Source: Sycobia sp. Sy_11 (Eukaryota; Arthropoda; Insecta; Hymenoptera; Epichrysomallidae). From it: a stretch of DNA of 64,000 bases. The notes under the pieces are model-generated. The model was not told where the DNA came from and did not search any database. It saw nothing but the letters and a program-made list of their open reading frames with translations. Numbering within the stretch: position 1 is the stretch's first letter; every line of letters begins with the position of its first letter. The stretch lies in contig JACCIC010000297.1 in assembly GCA_018907035.1 (NCBI GenBank), positions 62,001 through 126,000 of the forward strand. The letters run 5' to 3'. The translations under genes and the position numbers were made by a program. Shown in pieces: positions 1-10,308 of this stretch.

Positions 1-945
1 GAACGCAAGCACTGCGTGCGCCTGCCTTCCCCGTCCCGTTGCTCTCTCTCCAGTCGTAGCATGTACATATTTATCTGTATATTTATATGTAGAAACGTTT
101 GTATGTTTCAGGCCGACGCACAACCACCGGCGGAGAGGTAAGTGAGAGAGAGAGAGCGGGGAGTGGGGAGAGACAGCCACGCGCGGGAATTAGACAGACA
201 GAGAGCCGCGAAGAGCACGCACGCGTCGCAACCGGCCTTTCGTGCACGTTATTTTTCTGCTTTGGCATCTCGCCACGGTCGCGTCATAACTTACGGCGTG
301 CGGGGACACCTTGTGTGTCGAGTGTTTCCCTCGTCTCGTACCTCGTCTTCGGGGAGGGTACTTGACTGGATCGCCGTTCTGTGCCACAGTGTTGTGGGTG
401 TGTGCGGTGCACACGCGCCGGGCAAGAGTCCGAGCGGACGACTTGTCGTCCGACCCCGCCTCCGCGGAATAGCCGCCCCATCCCGGGGTCTCCGGACGCC
501 GACGTCACCACCGCTCCCGGCGAAGGAAGGTGCTGCTGCCGCACGAGTGCAGGGATTACGCGCTGCGGAATCATCGAGTCTCGACTCGCTGTAAGTGGCA
601 GCTCCTGTTTTCTCTCTCTCTCTCTCTTCCCGAACGCCCCGCGCGCCGTCGCCCCGGCGACCCTCGGCCTGCGTCCCACACGCCTCATATATAGGCGCTG
701 CGTTGTAGTCTTGTTTGCACGGCGTTATTAAACCTTGTTTAAATTTTAACTATTTTTATTTTATTATTTCGTGTGTGGTCCGTTAGCCGCCCTACCTCAC
801 GCGCAATCCTGAACGCGATATTCGCCCCTCGCGAACCGCCCCTCTCCCTTGCCGAAATCCTTCGGGGCTAAGCCCAGCCGGGCACGAATTTGCAACGGCC
901 GTGCCCGCCGTCCTCGTGCTCGAGGCGGACACGCGCACCGTTACA
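1..945 (+). repeat. 5' LTR of the gypsy element (9 bp missing at the window edge)
   Basis: It matches 8641-9140 base for base except that it carries an extra segment, 348-792, absent from the 3' LTR. That segment contains a TATA-like TATATAG at 688-694 and an ATTAAA polyadenylation-like signal near 728, so promoter and 3'-end signals probably reside there. A consensus 5' splice site (AG followed by GTAAGT) is at about 136-144 and could serve a spliced transcript. The LTR ends in ACA at 945, directly before the primer binding site. Confidence 0.93.
688..694 (+). promoter_or_regulatory. Candidate TATA box of the 5' LTR
   Basis: TATATAG lies in GC-rich sequence, with an ATTAAA signal about 40 bp downstream, as expected for an LTR promoter and R region. 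The same segment occurs in the solo LTR at 60245-61211 but is deleted from the 3' LTR. The start site cannot be placed from sequence alone. Confidence 0.5.
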
Positions 946-957
946 TGGCGCCCAACG
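946..957 (+). other. Primer binding site, tRNA-Lys type
   Basis: TGGCGCCCAACG begins exactly one base after the LTR ends. This 12-mer is complementary to the 3' end of insect tRNA-Lys including CCA, the primer used by the gypsy group. The tRNA assignment is from recalled family knowledge; the position and the TGG start are seen directly. Confidence 0.85.
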
Positions 958-2118
958 CGATCTCGGGATCGCACTTTATATAAGAATATTTCATATATCT
1001 TTATATATCTTATTGCATGTATACATTTTATAATATATATGTAATAATATATTATATCATAGTGCCCCGGCGAATATTCGCAAGTGACGCGGATGCGCGA
1101 AAACAACTTAATAATTTTATTATATTGAAAATTAGAATATTACAGAGTGCGAACGCACAGTACATCGCGAGTGTTTACGTTGCGAGCTCGTAGATGTAAA
1201 CACTCTCGAAGTCGGCCAAGTCCAACGGCAATTTGGCGAAAGCGGCTGAAAAGCAGCACAAATGAAATATAATACCGAATACGGTAATATAATATTTGTG
1301 CAGTTTTTCAAGCAAAACTAATTTTAAGTTAAATAGACACATATACATTAATTTATATAATATTGATATATATATATTAAGTGGATGTAACTTTAAAATT
1401 TAGCTTAAATTAAATATGTGAATTCCATCTAAGCTAAACTAAAATTAATCAATAATTAATTTTTAAGATAGCGTAATATAAAAATATAACTGATATAAAT
1501 AGATTCACATTCGCCATTATAATATAATAATAAAATTTTCGCCGTTACAGGCATAAGGAACATTTAGTGTAAATTAAATATAATTAAAAGTTCTCTTCAT
1601 TACACATAGTCGACTATAAATAGCGAAGTCAGCGATCTGTGTATACTCACATACACACACCACCGCGACTCTACGCTGTACATACAGTGTACATGCGACT
1701 AACGCAAATTTTTCTTTGCTCTCAATTTAATTTGATCAAAATTGATTATCCCCTTTATGCTTTTCGCTTTCGGATCTTCATTTTGATATTGTAATATCTC
1801 TAATATTTGTGCAGTATAATTTAAAAAAAAAAATTAAAATTTTTTTTTTTTTTTTCGAAAACTAAAAATTAAAAATTTTTTTTTTCTTCGAAAACTAAAA
1901 ATTAAAAAATCTTTTTTTTTTTTTGAAAACTAAAAATTAAAAATTTTTTTTTTTTGAAAGCTAAAATTTAAAGTTTTTTTTTCTTTTTTTTTGGAAAACT
2001 AAAAATTAAAAATTTTTTTTTTTTTTTGAAAACTAAAAATTAAAAATTTTTTTTTTTCTTCGGAAACTAAAAACTAAAATTTTTTTTTTTTTTTTAAAAT
2101 TAAAATTAAATTTTTTTT

Positions 2119-2149
<31 letters not shown>

Positions 2150-2763
2150 GAAAACGAAAAATTTAAATTTTTTTTTTTTTGAAAACTAAAAATTTAAAAT
2201 TTTTTTTTTTTTTTTTTTGAAAACCAAAAATTGAAGTTTTTTTTGGAAAACTGTAAAATAAAATTTTTTTTTTTTTGTAGAAGTTATAAAAGAACTAAAA
2301 ATAAACTATATTTTTATTTTTTTTTGTTTTTTTTTGTGTTTTCCTCTTTTTCTTTATATTTTTGTATTTTTTTTTTACATTGCTTAAAAAAAAAAAAAAA
2401 ATATAAAAAGGAAGAACTATTACAGTTTCAAAATAAATCTTTTTGGAAAATCGGGAATCCGAAAGCCGAAATAAGAACTTTGGAAAAATTTTTGGAAAAT
2501 TTCTTTTGATAATTTTTGAAAATTGTTGAATCCTTTTTCTCTTATATTTTCTGTTTTTTTTTTGCGTCAGTCGCCCCTAATTTTTGCGTTTTCGCCCTCG
2601 CACTCCACTATCTCTTGAGATTGCCGGCTTTTAATTATTTGCTTTTAATTATTTAATCGAAAACTTTGGCTGTAACGCTCTATTTTTCTTACGTTGTACT
2701 TTTTTTTTCTTTTTCCGTTTGTTCGTTTGTCTTCTTCTAATTTTCAACGAAAAGAAATAAAAG
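958..2763 (+). other. Gypsy leader (5' untranslated region), AT-rich
   Basis: About 1.8 kb with no convincing ORF. It contains a perfect 10-bp inverted repeat (1169-1178 with 1196-1205, 17-nt loop), suitable for a leader RNA hairpin such as a packaging signal, and then the T/A-tract minisatellite described separately. The sequence before the gag ATG is AAAAG, a reasonable context for initiation. Confidence 0.7.
1827..2270 (+). repeat. T-tract/A-tract minisatellite in the gypsy leader
   Basis: About nine imperfect copies of a 35-55 bp unit: a run of 9-20 T, then a short GAAAACTAAAAATTAAAAA-like stretch. T-run length and the A-rich half vary by copy. Each unit is close to self-complementary, so the array could form many alternative A:T hairpins. 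Long T runs also make this segment prone to assembly and slippage error. Confidence 0.85.
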
Positions 2764-4728
2764 ATGGCAAATCCGCCAAACGAATTTAACGACTGGCTTC
2801 AAAGCCGATGTGAGGAAGAAACAAACCTAATTACAGCGGAACTAGAATTAAAAAATGAGGGTTCCCCATTTCAAAGGGCTGCTAGGCTATACCATAGACT
2901 AGCAGGAAATTATAGCCCAGGAGATTTTGTGGAATGCGAGAGTGACAGTGATAGTATAAAAACACGCACGCGAAGAGATAAAAATCTGTTAAAGATAATC
3001 GTCACCTCGACAATGCGCGACGCAACAAAAACTTATATTTTGGATCGAATGGAAGCGACGTACGCCGAACAAGCGGACGGATCAGCTGACATACAGCAGG
3101 CTCGGGAAATATACCCGAGCACAGATCAAAGAAATATAACAACAGCTGTCGATCACCAAATACAAAATCTGATCGACTTCAATTTGGCCGAGATGAACAG
3201 GCATGAACCGCTCGCATGGAGCACTGCCAACGAATCGCCGATTCAGGCAGCCAACACGAGCGTAATTACGCCTCTCGACTCGGGTGTCACGAATGACACC
3301 ACACGTCGAACCCAAGTCGCATCTCAGGCGACAAATACAACAGTCGAGCCTCAACCGACTGACCTCGAAAACAATGTAAACCTTCGTCAGGGATTACATG
3401 GCCTGCAAAATATGCTGCAAACTTGGATGCAACACCAAAACTGCACTGTCCAAGATTTGCAGCAGAGGCAAAGTGAGATGCACGCTACGCTAGCCAGCAT
3501 CCAGCAGCAGCTGCAGAAATCGGCGCGACGCGACCGTGTCACTTTCCAAGACACGTACGATCTGCAATACGTGGAAAGTGACAAAAACCTCAACAATAAT
3601 AGGTTTGTAGGGTCGACCGGCGAGCCTACGTTTTCGGCTCCTTGCCACCCTCGGTACCAAGGGCCTGGAAGGGGGGGACATCACATGGATCGAGATGTGA
3701 TGAGCTCGCCCGCGAATACAACGCGATCAACGCTGTCAAGCACCTTGGCCCAGCGCACGGATATTGGTAAGACCGTGCGCCAATGGAAAATTAGATTCAA
3801 TGGTGCCAAGGGGAAAAGTGTAGAAGAATTTCTGCAAAGGATCGCGGAATGTCGCAGGTTGACACCGCTCACGGACGAGGACATGCTCAATGCCATGACG
3901 GAGCTCCTCGACGGTGTCGCCCTGCATTGGTACCGTCTATCTCGGAAGGACTGGACCACGTGGCAAGAGTTCTGCCACGCAGCCCGGAGCTGCTACGGCG
4001 TCGATCGACGCTTCCAAGCTGAGCTAATCAGCGAAGCGCAGCGGCGTACGCAGGAGAAGCGCGAGCCAACACGTGACTACGTGTTTTGTTTGTTAACGAT
4101 TCTCAATCGGTTCGAAGAACCATGGTCGGACGACAAGCAACTCGCCCTGATATACCGTAATCTACTCCCGGAGATACAGAAGTTAGTTCCGCGGGAGAAG
4201 ATTACGAGCGTCAATCGGCTAATCGAGCTTGCTCGAGAGGCCGAATGCGTCCTCGATGCGGAGCGAAATTATAAGCCACCGCCATCACCTGAGGACTGCA
4301 TAATGCCCGAAGTGGCCTTCCATGCGGCCGACACGTCTCGAACGCGCCCGAAACCAAGAATCGCGGCCGTGGACGTGAAGCCGCCCAACTTCAAAGCTCT
4401 GGTGCGAGAAGTTTTACAAGAGGCTGGCTTTAGAGCCACCTCACCTGATTTAGAGGCGCCAGGCGTCGCAGCCCTTATCCCGAAGAGGAGCGGTCGCGAT
4501 TCACGCCCGAGGTCGCCGCGTACAGGAAAAACCAGAGCGCCGACCTCACCTAAGTCGGAGAGGAAGCCCTCCTTCAAAGGAAAGCTGGTGCACGAGCCCC
4601 TCAGTGACAAGAACAAAGGTCGGACAGCAGGTCCTGATCCGCGGTTCTTGTGCTGGGGCTGTAGTTGGCCTGGCCACACCTTGCGCAGCTGTCCCGAGTG
4701 TTCGGGAAATGCGAAAAAGGGCGAGTAA
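2764..4728 (+). CDS. gag: Gypsy Gag polyprotein (654 aa)
   Basis: Structural protein of the retroelement particle. The N-terminal ~200 residues are polar and Thr/Asn-rich. A Gln-rich, probably coiled-coil stretch runs from about 215 to 255. The capsid-type retrotransposon gag domain is around residues 340-470 and includes the VRQWKIRFNG and LHWYRLSRKDW segments. A basic Pro/Ser/Arg-rich linker follows. A single CCHC zinc knuckle (CX2CX4HX4C) starts at about residue 630 for RNA packaging. The ATG at 2764 is the first in frame after the leader. The stop at 4726 lies inside the frameshift pseudoknot, so Gag is made without shifting and Gag-Pol with a -1 shift. Confidence 0.93.
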   Translation: MANPPNEFNDWLQSRCEEETNLITAELELKNEGSPFQRAARLYHRLAGNYSPGDFVECESDSDSIKTRTRRDKNLLKIIVTSTMRDATKTYILDRMEATYAEQADGSADIQQAREIYPSTDQRNITTAVDHQIQNLIDFNLAEMNRHEPLAWSTANESPIQAANTSVITPLDSGVTNDTTRRTQVASQATNTTVEPQPTDLENNVNLRQGLHGLQNMLQTWMQHQNCTVQDLQQRQSEMHATLASIQQQLQKSARRDRVTFQDTYDLQYVESDKNLNNNRFVGSTGEPTFSAPCHPRYQGPGRGGHHMDRDVMSSPANTTRSTLSSTLAQRTDIGKTVRQWKIRFNGAKGKSVEEFLQRIAECRRLTPLTDEDMLNAMTELLDGVALHWYRLSRKDWTTWQEFCHAARSCYGVDRRFQAELISEAQRRTQEKREPTRDYVFCLLTILNRFEEPWSDDKQLALIYRNLLPEIQKLVPREKITSVNRLIELAREAECVLDAERNYKPPPSPEDCIMPEVAFHAADTSRTRPKPRIAAVDVKPPNFKALVREVLQEAGFRATSPDLEAPGVAALIPKRSGRDSRPRSPRTGKTRAPTSPKSERKPSFKGKLVHEPLSDKNKGRTAGPDPRFLCWGCSWPGHTLRSCPECSGNAKKGE

Positions 4729-7700
4729 TTGAGGTCCAACTCGCCCCTACGCTCCGTGAGACCTCTGAAGATCAGCACGCAGCTGCGAGGACACAGGGTA
4801 ATGATGATTGCCCCCTCCTGTCTGTAAAGGAGGAGCATCACGACCGTGACTCCACTGACTCAGCCACAAGTGTCGACCCCGATCGGTATTCACGATGGTG
4901 GGTACAGGTAGGCATAGGCGAGTTTCGCATTCATGCACTGCTAGATGCAGGGGCTGCTCGTACAGCTCTCGGAGCAATCGGCCTGCAGATTGCATCTGCC
5001 CTCGGTCGTCTAGTTCGACCCTTCCCTGGATCTGGCGCTCGACTCGCCACGGGAAAAATTGAGCCGATAATAGGCCAGGTGGCCCTTCCGTTTGCCATAG
5101 CAGACGTAGAAATGGAGCTAGACGTCATCATAATTCCAGACTTGGAAAATGACTGTCTGCTCGGTGCAGACTTCTACCGCGCCTTCAATGCGGTCATCCA
5201 CCCGCGCGACAACACCATGTCGATCGAGGGTGCTGCGGATTTCGTTCCGTTACAACTCTGCACCGTCTCAGTTACCTCGGCGTATTCGCTTGCCTCTATA
5301 GGCTTGGCCGATATTGACGATAGTCAACGCCGAGCTCTCGAGGAACTCCTCGACCGGATGCTGCCTCCGGCTGATCAGCCTCTGGGCTGCACACATCTGA
5401 CCGACCACGTGATCGATGTCGGCGATGCTAAGCCGATTAAGCAGCGTTATTATCCGGTCTCTCAGAAGATAGAGCTGGAAATGCATGCGCAAGTTCGCAA
5501 GATGCTTGATCAGGGCGTAATTCGCAGGTCAACCAGCGAATGGTCTAGCCCCGTCGTGATGGTTCGCAAGAGCGATGGGAGCTACCGATTCTGTGTGGAC
5601 TATCGCAAATTGAATTCCGTGTCCAAGGTCAGCGCGTACCCGCTTCCTTACATGGACGTAATCTTACGGAAACTGAGAAATGCGCGATACATCTCCACCT
5701 TGGACCTCAGCAGCGCCTACCATCAGGTCCCTCTTCGTGAGGAATCGCGACACCTCTCTGCCTTCACGGTTCCAGGCATGGGGTTATTCGAATGGACCCG
5801 TATGCCATATGGTGTCGCCGGTGGCCCTGCCACCTTTCAGCAGTTAAGCGATAAGCTGATCGGCCCTGAAATGGAGCCGGTGGCCTTCGCCTACCTCGAT
5901 GATGTGATCATCGCTACGGAGAGCTTTGACGAGCACCTCAGGTGGCTCGAACATATCCTGAGACGGATTTCCGATGCCGGCTTGACCATCAATCGGCAGA
6001 AGAGTAAATTCGGACTCGCGGAGGTACGGTTCCTCGGCGTCCTCGTGGATCGTGACGGTTTTCGACCCGATCCGGATAAGATTGCACCAATCTTGACTTA
6101 CGCCGCACCAAAGAACCTCAAGCAGCTCCGTAGGTTTTTAGGCCTTGCGTCCTGGTATCGCAAGTTCTTAGAGAACTTCGCAACGCTTGCTGAGCCTCTC
6201 ACCCGATTAACCAAGAAGAACATCAAGTACCATTGGGGAGAAGAGCAACAGCAAGCCTTCGAACAAATCCGGGCGCTCGTCGCATCTGCACCCGTCCTTT
6301 CTCGACCGTCGTTTGGAGAATCGTTCGTCATCCAAACGGACGCCAGCGACTCAGGACTAGGCGCCGTGCTCACGCAAGCCGTTGATGGCGTGGAGCGCGT
6401 GCTCTCCTACGCTAGTCGCACGATGACTGCGGCTGAGCGTAACTATTCGGTCACCGAACGCGAGTGCCTCGCCGTCTTATGGGCTGTGCGTAAATTCCGC
6501 CCGTACGTCGAGGGCTATCACTTCCAGGTGATAACCGATCACAGCAGCCTTCGTTGGCTGCACTCATTGCGCAACCCCACGGGCAGACTCGCCCGTTGGG
6601 CCTTGGAATTGCAGGGATTCGACTACGAAGTCATCCATCGGAAAGGTACCTTGAATTGCGTACCAGACGCCCTCTCTCGTTTGTACGAAGACGAGCCGAC
6701 CTGCGAAGTCGCCTCTCTCGGCGTCACCGATGTGCAAGACCCCTGGTATTTGCGCCTTCGTAAGAAAGTGGTGAGCGATCCGACCAACCTCCCATGGTGG
6801 AAAGTCGTTGGGCAGCGACTATACTACTACCGTCCTGATCCTGCCGTCGAGGATTTAGTAGACGACCAGGATGCGTGGAAGTTAGTCGTGCCTAAAGAAG
6901 ATCGTCGTACCGTTCTGCATGAATGTCATGAGGAGCCCACAGCTGGTCATTTCGGACGCCATAAAACATATGACCGAATTGCACGATCATACTATTGGCC
7001 ATCAATGCACAAAGATGTGACACAATTTGTCCGTGACTGCACCGTGTGCCAACAATGTAAGGTACAGCAGACTGCACCAGCTGGCCTGATGGGCCATCGA
7101 ACGGTCACCCGCCCTTGGGAAATAGTAGCTGGAGATGTGATGGGTCCATTTCCGCGATCTACCCGGGGATACGAGTATTTGCTCGTCTTCATGGATCTAT
7201 TCACTCGCTGGGTAGAATGTATTCCCATCAGAAAGGCGAATGCGCAAACGATTCGCCGCGAGTTGAAAGATCGCGTATTTTTACGCTTTGGTACGCCCGA
7301 AGTATTCCTATCGGACAATGGCACCGAATTTCGTAATAAAATCATTGAGAAATTCCTTGTGGAGCGTGGGGTGGAGCATTCCACGATACCCCCTTATCAC
7401 GCTCAAGCCAATCCGGTAGAGAGGGTCAATAGGACTCTGAAGACCGCGATAATCGCCTTCATTGAGGAGTCTCACAGTACTTGGGATGCGCACATCGCCG
7501 AGCTGATGTTCGCGTACAATACATCCGTACAAGACTCCATTGGCGTAAGTCCGGCCTTCCTTAACACGGGTCGTCACCCCTCAGCCCCTGGCACACATCG
7601 TCGCCAGGAGGAGCAGCGCGCACAGATTGCGCAAGAAGAGGCTGCTCTACAACATTGGAAAGAGCGCATGGAGAAATTATCTGATCTCCATCTAAAGGCA

Positions 7701-8414
7701 GCGGAAAACTCGCAAAAAGCGCAGGCAAAGCAAGCTCGCTATTATAATGCGAGACGTCGCGACGTGCATTACGCGATTGGCGATCGAGTATGGCGGCGTA
7801 ATCGCATCCTCTCGTCAGGCATACAGGGCGTCAGCGCCAAACTGGCCCCAAAATTCGACGGGCCCTTTACCATCACGGAGAAACTCGGCACGAATGTTTA
7901 TCGACTGATCGACTCTACGGGAAGAGATGCTGGTAAGCATCACGTCGCCGACCTGAAGCCCTACCATCGAGATCACGACCCCGAAGATGATAGCAGTTCC
8001 GACACGGAAGAGCCTTCGGGCGAAGAGCGTGACTGCGATGCGTCGAATTGTAATGTCGAGGCGAGCGAGCGAATCCGCATTGTAACACCACTGGTGAGCG
8101 TACGGCGCCCCAACGACGCGCCTCATTGTAATTCCGATACAAGCGTGCGAAGCGATACCCCCGCGGGCAATGCCACGCGATCTAAGACCGATATCGCACC
8201 GCGTAGATTAGGGAGGCCGCGTAGGACGCGAATCGTAACCCGTCGAAGAACCCAAGCGCGAGCCCCTGCGGAGCCCGATAACAGCGGAGCCGCCTGCCAT
8301 AACGACGTGCACCTGGTGAGGCGAAAAGTAGGTCGCCCCAGGAAGAGCGGACGCTCAACCTCACTCGGGCCCAAGCCCGCGCCCGCCAACGGGCCGACTA
8401 ACTTCGATTATTGA
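4665..8414 (+). CDS. pol: Gypsy Pol polyprotein: protease, reverse transcriptase, RNase H, integrase
   Basis: The open frame runs from 4665, but translation most likely enters from gag by -1 frameshift near 4710. Residue numbers count from 4665. Aspartic protease: DAG at 94-96 in place of the usual DTG/DSG. RT: fingers/palm about 250-460 with catalytic YLDD at 410-413. RNase H: TDAS at 558-561, acidic D625 and D668. Integrase: zinc-binding H755/H762/C792/C795; catalytic D824, D884, E919 (34 residues between the last two). A GPF module is at 1066-1068. The C-terminal ~150 residues are acidic then basic, with two AT-hook-like GRPRR/GRPRK motifs at 1183 and 1223. No stop or frameshift is seen, and all catalytic residues are present. 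Confidence 0.95.
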   Translation: MAWPHLAQLSRVFGKCEKGRVIEVQLAPTLRETSEDQHAAARTQGNDDCPLLSVKEEHHDRDSTDSATSVDPDRYSRWWVQVGIGEFRIHALLDAGAARTALGAIGLQIASALGRLVRPFPGSGARLATGKIEPIIGQVALPFAIADVEMELDVIIIPDLENDCLLGADFYRAFNAVIHPRDNTMSIEGAADFVPLQLCTVSVTSAYSLASIGLADIDDSQRRALEELLDRMLPPADQPLGCTHLTDHVIDVGDAKPIKQRYYPVSQKIELEMHAQVRKMLDQGVIRRSTSEWSSPVVMVRKSDGSYRFCVDYRKLNSVSKVSAYPLPYMDVILRKLRNARYISTLDLSSAYHQVPLREESRHLSAFTVPGMGLFEWTRMPYGVAGGPATFQQLSDKLIGPEMEPVAFAYLDDVIIATESFDEHLRWLEHILRRISDAGLTINRQKSKFGLAEVRFLGVLVDRDGFRPDPDKIAPILTYAAPKNLKQLRRFLGLASWYRKFLENFATLAEPLTRLTKKNIKYHWGEEQQQAFEQIRALVASAPVLSRPSFGESFVIQTDASDSGLGAVLTQAVDGVERVLSYASRTMTAAERNYSVTERECLAVLWAVRKFRPYVEGYHFQVITDHSSLRWLHSLRNPTGRLARWALELQGFDYEVIHRKGTLNCVPDALSRLYEDEPTCEVASLGVTDVQDPWYLRLRKKVVSDPTNLPWWKVVGQRLYYYRPDPAVEDLVDDQDAWKLVVPKEDRRTVLHECHEEPTAGHFGRHKTYDRIARSYYWPSMHKDVTQFVRDCTVCQQCKVQQTAPAGLMGHRTVTRPWEIVAGDVMGPFPRSTRGYEYLLVFMDLFTRWVECIPIRKANAQTIRRELKDRVFLRFGTPEVFLSDNGTEFRNKIIEKFLVERGVEHSTIPPYHAQANPVERVNRTLKTAIIAFIEESHSTWDAHIAELMFAYNTSVQDSIGVSPAFLNTGRHPSAPGTHRRQEEQRAQIAQEEAALQHWKERMEKLSDLHLKAAENSQKAQAKQARYYNARRRDVHYAIGDRVWRRNRILSSGIQGVSAKLAPKFDGPFTITEKLGTNVYRLIDSTGRDAGKHHVADLKPYHRDHDPEDDSSSDTEEPSGEERDCDASNCNVEASERIRIVTPLVSVRRPNDAPHCNSDTSVRSDTPAGNATRSKTDIAPRRLGRPRRTRIVTRRRTQARAPAEPDNSGAACHNDVHLVRRKVGRPRKSGRSTSLGPKPAPANGPTNFDY
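4704..4765 (+). promoter_or_regulatory. Programmed -1 ribosomal frameshift signal (slippery site plus pseudoknot)
   Basis: The heptamer GGGAAAT at 4704-4710 is in X XXY YYZ register with gag (4704 is a third codon position). After an 8-nt spacer, stem 1 is GGGCGAG (4719-4725) with CTCGCCC (4740-4746), 7 bp perfect. Loop bases GAGGTC (4731-4736) pair with GACCTC (4760-4765), giving a 6-bp stem 2 and an H-type pseudoknot. The gag stop TAA (4726-4728) is in loop 1. Slipping back one base continues directly in the pol frame. Confidence 0.85.
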
Positions 8415-8619
8415 CTGGCGCCGTTATTGACGGAGGAACACCGGCGATTGTTACCTCCAAAAACAACTGCGTCTAGGGAAGAGAGTTCTTTACCCGTCCT
8501 TCCTCATCCCAGTGATCCTCAGCGGTAGACCGCAGCCACCCCGTTCCTCATCCTGACACGATGGTCGATCTGAGAGAGAGATGTTGGGTCGAGCTGTCAC
8601 GCTTCGGCTACCAGCGTCT

Positions 8620-8631
8620 GGAGGGGGGGCG
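8620..8631 (+). other. Polypurine tract
   Basis: GGAGGGGGGGCG directly abuts the TGTGACGA start of the 3' LTR at 8632. This is the expected plus-strand primer site for reverse transcription. Confidence 0.8.
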
Positions 8632-9140
8632 TGTGACGAGGAACGCAAGCACTGCGTGCGCCTGCCTTCCCCGTCCCGTTGCTCTCTCTCCAGTCGTAGC
8701 ATGTACATATTTATCTGTATATTTATATGTAGAAACGTTTATATGTTTCAGGCCGACGCACAACCACCGGCGGAGAGGTAAGTGAGAGAGAGAGAGCGGG
8801 GAGTGGGGAGAGACAGCCACGCGCGGGAATTAGACAGACAGAGAGCCGCGAAGAGCACGCACGCGTCGCAACCGGCCTTTCGTGCACGTTATTTTTCTGC
8901 TTTGGCATCTCGCCACGGTCGCGTCATAACTTACGGCGTGCGGGGACACCTTGTGTGTCGAGTGTTTCCCTCGTCTCGTACCTCGTCTACCTCACGCGCA
9001 ATCCTGAACGCGATATTCGCCCCTCGCGAACCGCCCCTCTCCCTTGCCGAAATCCTTCGGGGCTAAGCCCAGCCGGGCACGAATTTGCAACGGCCGTGCC
9101 CGCCGTCCTCGTGCTCGAGGCGGACACGCGCACCGTTACA
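8632..9140 (+). repeat. 3' LTR of the gypsy element, carrying a 445-bp internal deletion
   Basis: Starts TGTGACGA, ends CGTTACA. It aligns to the 5' LTR with one substitution but lacks the equivalent of 348-792. The break is at 8987/8988, where CGTC joins TACC, with a 1-2 base ambiguity. The missing part holds the TATA and polyadenylation-like motifs. LTRs are identical at integration, so the deletion most simply happened after insertion. Confidence 0.93.
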
Positions 9141-10300
<1,160 letters not shown>

Positions 10301-10308
10301 ACAGAAGA

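Larger units (their letters stand above)
1..9140 (+). mobile_element. Ty3/gypsy LTR retrotransposon, nearly complete
   Basis: The order is 5' LTR, primer binding site, long leader, gag, pol (protease-RT-RNase H-integrase), polypurine tract, 3' LTR. Both ORFs are open and only about 215 bp separate the pol stop from the polypurine tract, so there is no env gene. The LTRs begin TGTGACGA and end CGTTACA; the first 9 bases of the 5' LTR lie outside the window. Over the roughly 500 bp that can be aligned the two LTRs differ by one substitution that I can see (G at 101, A at 8741), so the insertion is recent. The right flank starts with (AT)n at 9141, consistent with a 4-bp ATAT target duplication; the left flank is not visible. 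A solo LTR of the same family is at 60245-61211. Confidence 0.95.

Noticed and set aside
2231..2509. 92-residue Phe/Lys-rich ORF in the gypsy leader
   Set aside because: It lies in T/A tracts and consists of low-complexity Phe, Lys and Ser; no domain, and there is a better explanation as minisatellite.
3082..8389. Many antisense ORFs across gag and pol
   Set aside because: Shadows of the two long, clearly conserved + strand genes.
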